From Alistipes sp. (GTDB lineage Bacteria > Bacteroidota > Bacteroidia > Bacteroidales > Rikenellaceae), in the NCBI GenBank assembly GCA_017384185.1, contig JAFNUH010000048.1, positions 1-6,339 of the forward strand: DNA of 6,339 nt, given 5' to 3'. A model generated the notes under the pieces. The model searched no databases. It was not told the DNA's origin and saw only the letters and a list, made by a program, of their open reading frames with translations. The number at the start of each line of letters is the position of its first letter. The stretch's first letter is position 1. The position numbers and the translations under genes are program-made. This document shows, one piece after another, positions 4,372 through 6,339 of the stretch.

Positions 4372-6339
4372 TTACTTTGTAATTGTGTAAGTTCCGCTCT
4401 CGTACTTCTTTGACTCGCTCTCGCCGGGGAGTGTAACCGTAGCCGTTGCGCCCTCGGGGATGGTGAACTCCCAAATCCACTTATCACCCTCGTACTTCCA
4501 AGCACTCTTGATAAGACCTGCCGCTGAGTTGTACTCGGCAGAGATGTGACCCAAACGCTTGTCGGGGATGGGGCTCATAATAATGTGCTTGAAGCCAGGT
4601 GCTGCGGGGTCGGCAGCGATACCTGCGGCACTCTCCCAAATCCACTCGCAAACGCAACCGTAAGCGTAGTGGTTGAAACTGTTCATACCCTTAGGACCCA
4701 TACCCTTGTCGAGCATATAGCTGTTCCAGCGCTCCCAGATTGTAGTTGCGCCGTTGTCAACAGAGTACAACCAGCTGGGGTTCTTACGCTGGAAGAGGAG
4801 CTCGTATGCGATATCCACCATACCATTCTCGGTGAGTGTAGCCATCAAGATTGATGTACCCAAGAAACCAGTCTGCAAGCAGTTGTCGTGCTCAGCGAAG
4901 TTCTTGCGCAGGCGCTCAATCATATCAGCCTTAGCCTTGCCCTCCACCAACTTGTTCTTCAGAGCGAACAAAGCGGGTGTCTGCATAGTGTTCAGAATAG
5001 CGGTCTTGAATGTACCGTCGGCATTCATAAACTCCTTTTTGATAAATGCCTTAGCCTCGGCAGTCATCTTCTCATATACGGCAGTGTCACGACCTGTAGC
5101 CTTTGCCATATCTACCATCATCGAAGCATCGATAGCCCAATATGATGCGCTCAAATAGTTCCAATAGTTGATAGCCTCGGGCAAAATCTTGCCATTTTTC
5201 TGGTGCAAACCACCGCAGCTCTCCAAAGGCTCGTAGCTCAACCAGTCTGCCCACTGATAGTTGCCGTTCTCGGCTACGAGTGATTGGTGGTTGTACTTAG
5301 TCTCGTAGATGTGGTTCATAAAGAGGTTCATAGCATCCCAGCTGTCGTTGATAATATCGGTGCTACCAAACTGCTTCCAGATAGTCCAAGGCACGATGAT
5401 ACCAGCATCTGCCCAACCCAAACGCATCTTCTCATTACCATACTGAGCATAGGGTGCTACGCCGGGGAAGCCGCCCAACTCGTTCTGGCTGTCACGCATA
5501 TCACGCATCCACTTGTGGAAGAAGTTCAGCGTGTTGGCAAAGAAGCTACCAGTCTCGGTAAATACCTGTGTGTCGGCTGTCCAGCCCAGACGCTCGTTAC
5601 GCTGCGGGCAGTCGGTGGGAACAGATAGGTAGTTTGACAACTGACCCCAATATGTGTTAGAGATAAGTTTGTTGACAGACTCGTCGCCCGTAGTGATGCG
5701 ACCAATCTCCATATCCTGTGCGATAGATGTTACGGGGATAGACTTGATGCTCTTGATTGTCACCTCGTCTGTCGCTGTGATAGATACATAGCGGTAACCG
5801 TAGAATGTGCAGTGGGGGTAGTAGCTAACATAACCGTCGTTACCGAATGTGTACTTGAGCATCATACCCAACGTGGGAACACGCAGATTCTCACGGTGTA
5901 CGCTACCCTCAGGACCATCCATACCACGGCTCTTAGCGCCATTACCGTCGTTGAGCAACTCACCGGGGAGGCAGATAAGCTCGGTGCCCTCCTTCGCTTT
6001 GAACTCAAATGCGGGCACGGCTGCGCAGTTCTGACCAAAGTCAACCACGAGTGTCTCGCCAGCGTTGATAGTCATCGGTGCGCCTGCTGCAAACTCCTGA
6101 GCAACGACAACCTTTCCATACTCGTTATCCTTCTCGCCCTCGACATCTTTCCACGTGTAAGCACGTACGGGAGAGAGTGTAAGGTCGTGACGAAGGTAAA
6201 TTTCAGCACCATTTGTGGGGAGAATCTCGCCCTTGAACTCGGTGTTCTCCTCGGGTGTAGAGAGCTTCTCTACACACTCGAAGCCCAACACCTCACGAGC
6301 ATCATACTCCTCGCCATCGAAGATTGCAGCGTGCTTCAC
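4372..6339 (-). CDS. GH78 alpha-L-rhamnosidase-like glycoside hydrolase, C-terminal 655 residues, start beyond window edge
   Basis: GH78 enzymes remove terminal alpha-L-rhamnose from plant pectins, flavonoid glycosides and other glycans by an inverting mechanism. Domains in order (fragment numbering): the tail of the N-terminal rhamnosidase domain (I-F-D-G-E-x-Y-D-A-R, 6-15); a beta-sandwich domain (about 85-200) with V-V-D-F-G-Q-N (98-104); the (alpha/alpha)6 catalytic barrel (about 210-565); and a C-terminal beta domain (about 570-655). The catalytic segment D-C-P-Q-R-N-E-R-L-G-W (243-253) carries Asp243 and the likely general acid Glu249, with Asp256 after it. The likely general base is Glu536 in T-T-I-W-E-R-W, and G-W-A-D (308-311) and N-H-Y-A-Y-G (556-561) are also conserved. 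The last codon in the window reads GTG, but the family needs more N-terminal sequence, so the gene continues to the right. Any signal peptide would be there. Neighbours in view are not glycan genes; a polysaccharide locus could lie off the right edge. Substrate is inferred from the family only. Confidence 0.92.
   Translation of the reverse strand: MKHAAIFDGEEYDAREVLGFECVEKLSTPEENTEFKGEILPTNGAEIYLRHDLTLSPVRAYTWKDVEGEKDNEYGKVVVAQEFAAGAPMTINAGETLVVDFGQNCAAVPAFEFKAKEGTELICLPGELLNDGNGAKSRGMDGPEGSVHRENLRVPTLGMMLKYTFGNDGYVSYYPHCTFYGYRYVSITATDEVTIKSIKSIPVTSIAQDMEIGRITTGDESVNKLISNTYWGQLSNYLSVPTDCPQRNERLGWTADTQVFTETGSFFANTLNFFHKWMRDMRDSQNELGGFPGVAPYAQYGNEKMRLGWADAGIIVPWTIWKQFGSTDIINDSWDAMNLFMNHIYETKYNHQSLVAENGNYQWADWLSYEPLESCGGLHQKNGKILPEAINYWNYLSASYWAIDASMMVDMAKATGRDTAVYEKMTAEAKAFIKKEFMNADGTFKTAILNTMQTPALFALKNKLVEGKAKADMIERLRKNFAEHDNCLQTGFLGTSILMATLTENGMVDIAYELLFQRKNPSWLYSVDNGATTIWERWNSYMLDKGMGPKGMNSFNHYAYGCVCEWIWESAAGIAADPAAPGFKHIIMSPIPDKRLGHISAEYNSAAGLIKSAWKYEGDKWIWEFTIPEGATATVTLPGESESKKYESGTYTITK

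Noticed and set aside
4546..5628. Several plus-strand open frames of 85-134 codons
   Set aside because: All are antisense to the GH78 catalytic barrel, whose motifs are continuous across this region.
6337..6339. GTG at the right edge as the true start of the GH78 gene
   Set aside because: GH78 proteins carry a further N-terminal domain, and the frame is open up to the edge, so the gene is cut by the window rather than starting there.
1..6339. A novel multi-gene system, mobile element, CRISPR array or RNA gene
   Set aside because: All five long frames belong to known families in separate transcription units. I saw no direct-repeat array, transposase, tRNA-like fold or integration scar.

Overview
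The window most likely comes from a member of the Bacteroidales (Bacteroidota). Three things point there: an Omp85 lipoprotein of the TamL type, a meso-diaminopimelate dehydrogenase of the short type II form, and promoter elements of the Bacteroidota form TAnnTTTG(CA) in front of four genes. The coding sequence is of moderate GC, while the spacers are AT-rich. The exact genus cannot be fixed from the sequence.

Layout, left to right. (1) Positions 1-1073, minus strand: the first 357 residues of a TamL-like outer-membrane assembly lipoprotein; its C-terminal barrel lies beyond the left edge. (2) A spacer of about 290 bases carries back-to-back promoters for tamL (leftward) and for an alpha/beta hydrolase (rightward). 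(3) About 1368-2171, plus strand: a complete alpha/beta hydrolase with an intact Ser-Asp-His triad and unknown substrate. (4) A perfect 16-bp hairpin at 2207-2241 separates it from the converging ddh gene. (5) 2244-3140, minus strand: complete type II meso-diaminopimelate dehydrogenase. (6) A 118-bp divergent promoter region. (7) 3259-4299, plus strand: complete ammonia-dependent asparagine synthetase AsnA. (8) A perfect 14-bp hairpin at 4321-4352. (9) 4372-6339, minus strand: the C-terminal 655 residues of a GH78 alpha-L-rhamnosidase-like enzyme, whose start lies beyond the right edge.

Every gene in the window is its own apparent transcription unit: neighbours alternate in direction, divergent pairs share promoter spacers and convergent pairs share a two-way terminator. 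The clearest functional link is ddh-asnA. Both enzymes fix free ammonium onto products of the aspartate family, one making the peptidoglycan and lysine precursor meso-DAP, the other asparagine, and they are fired divergently from matching promoter elements. The rest looks like ordinary core and glycan-degradation genes. I found no mobile element, CRISPR array, RNA gene, or convincing undescribed system.
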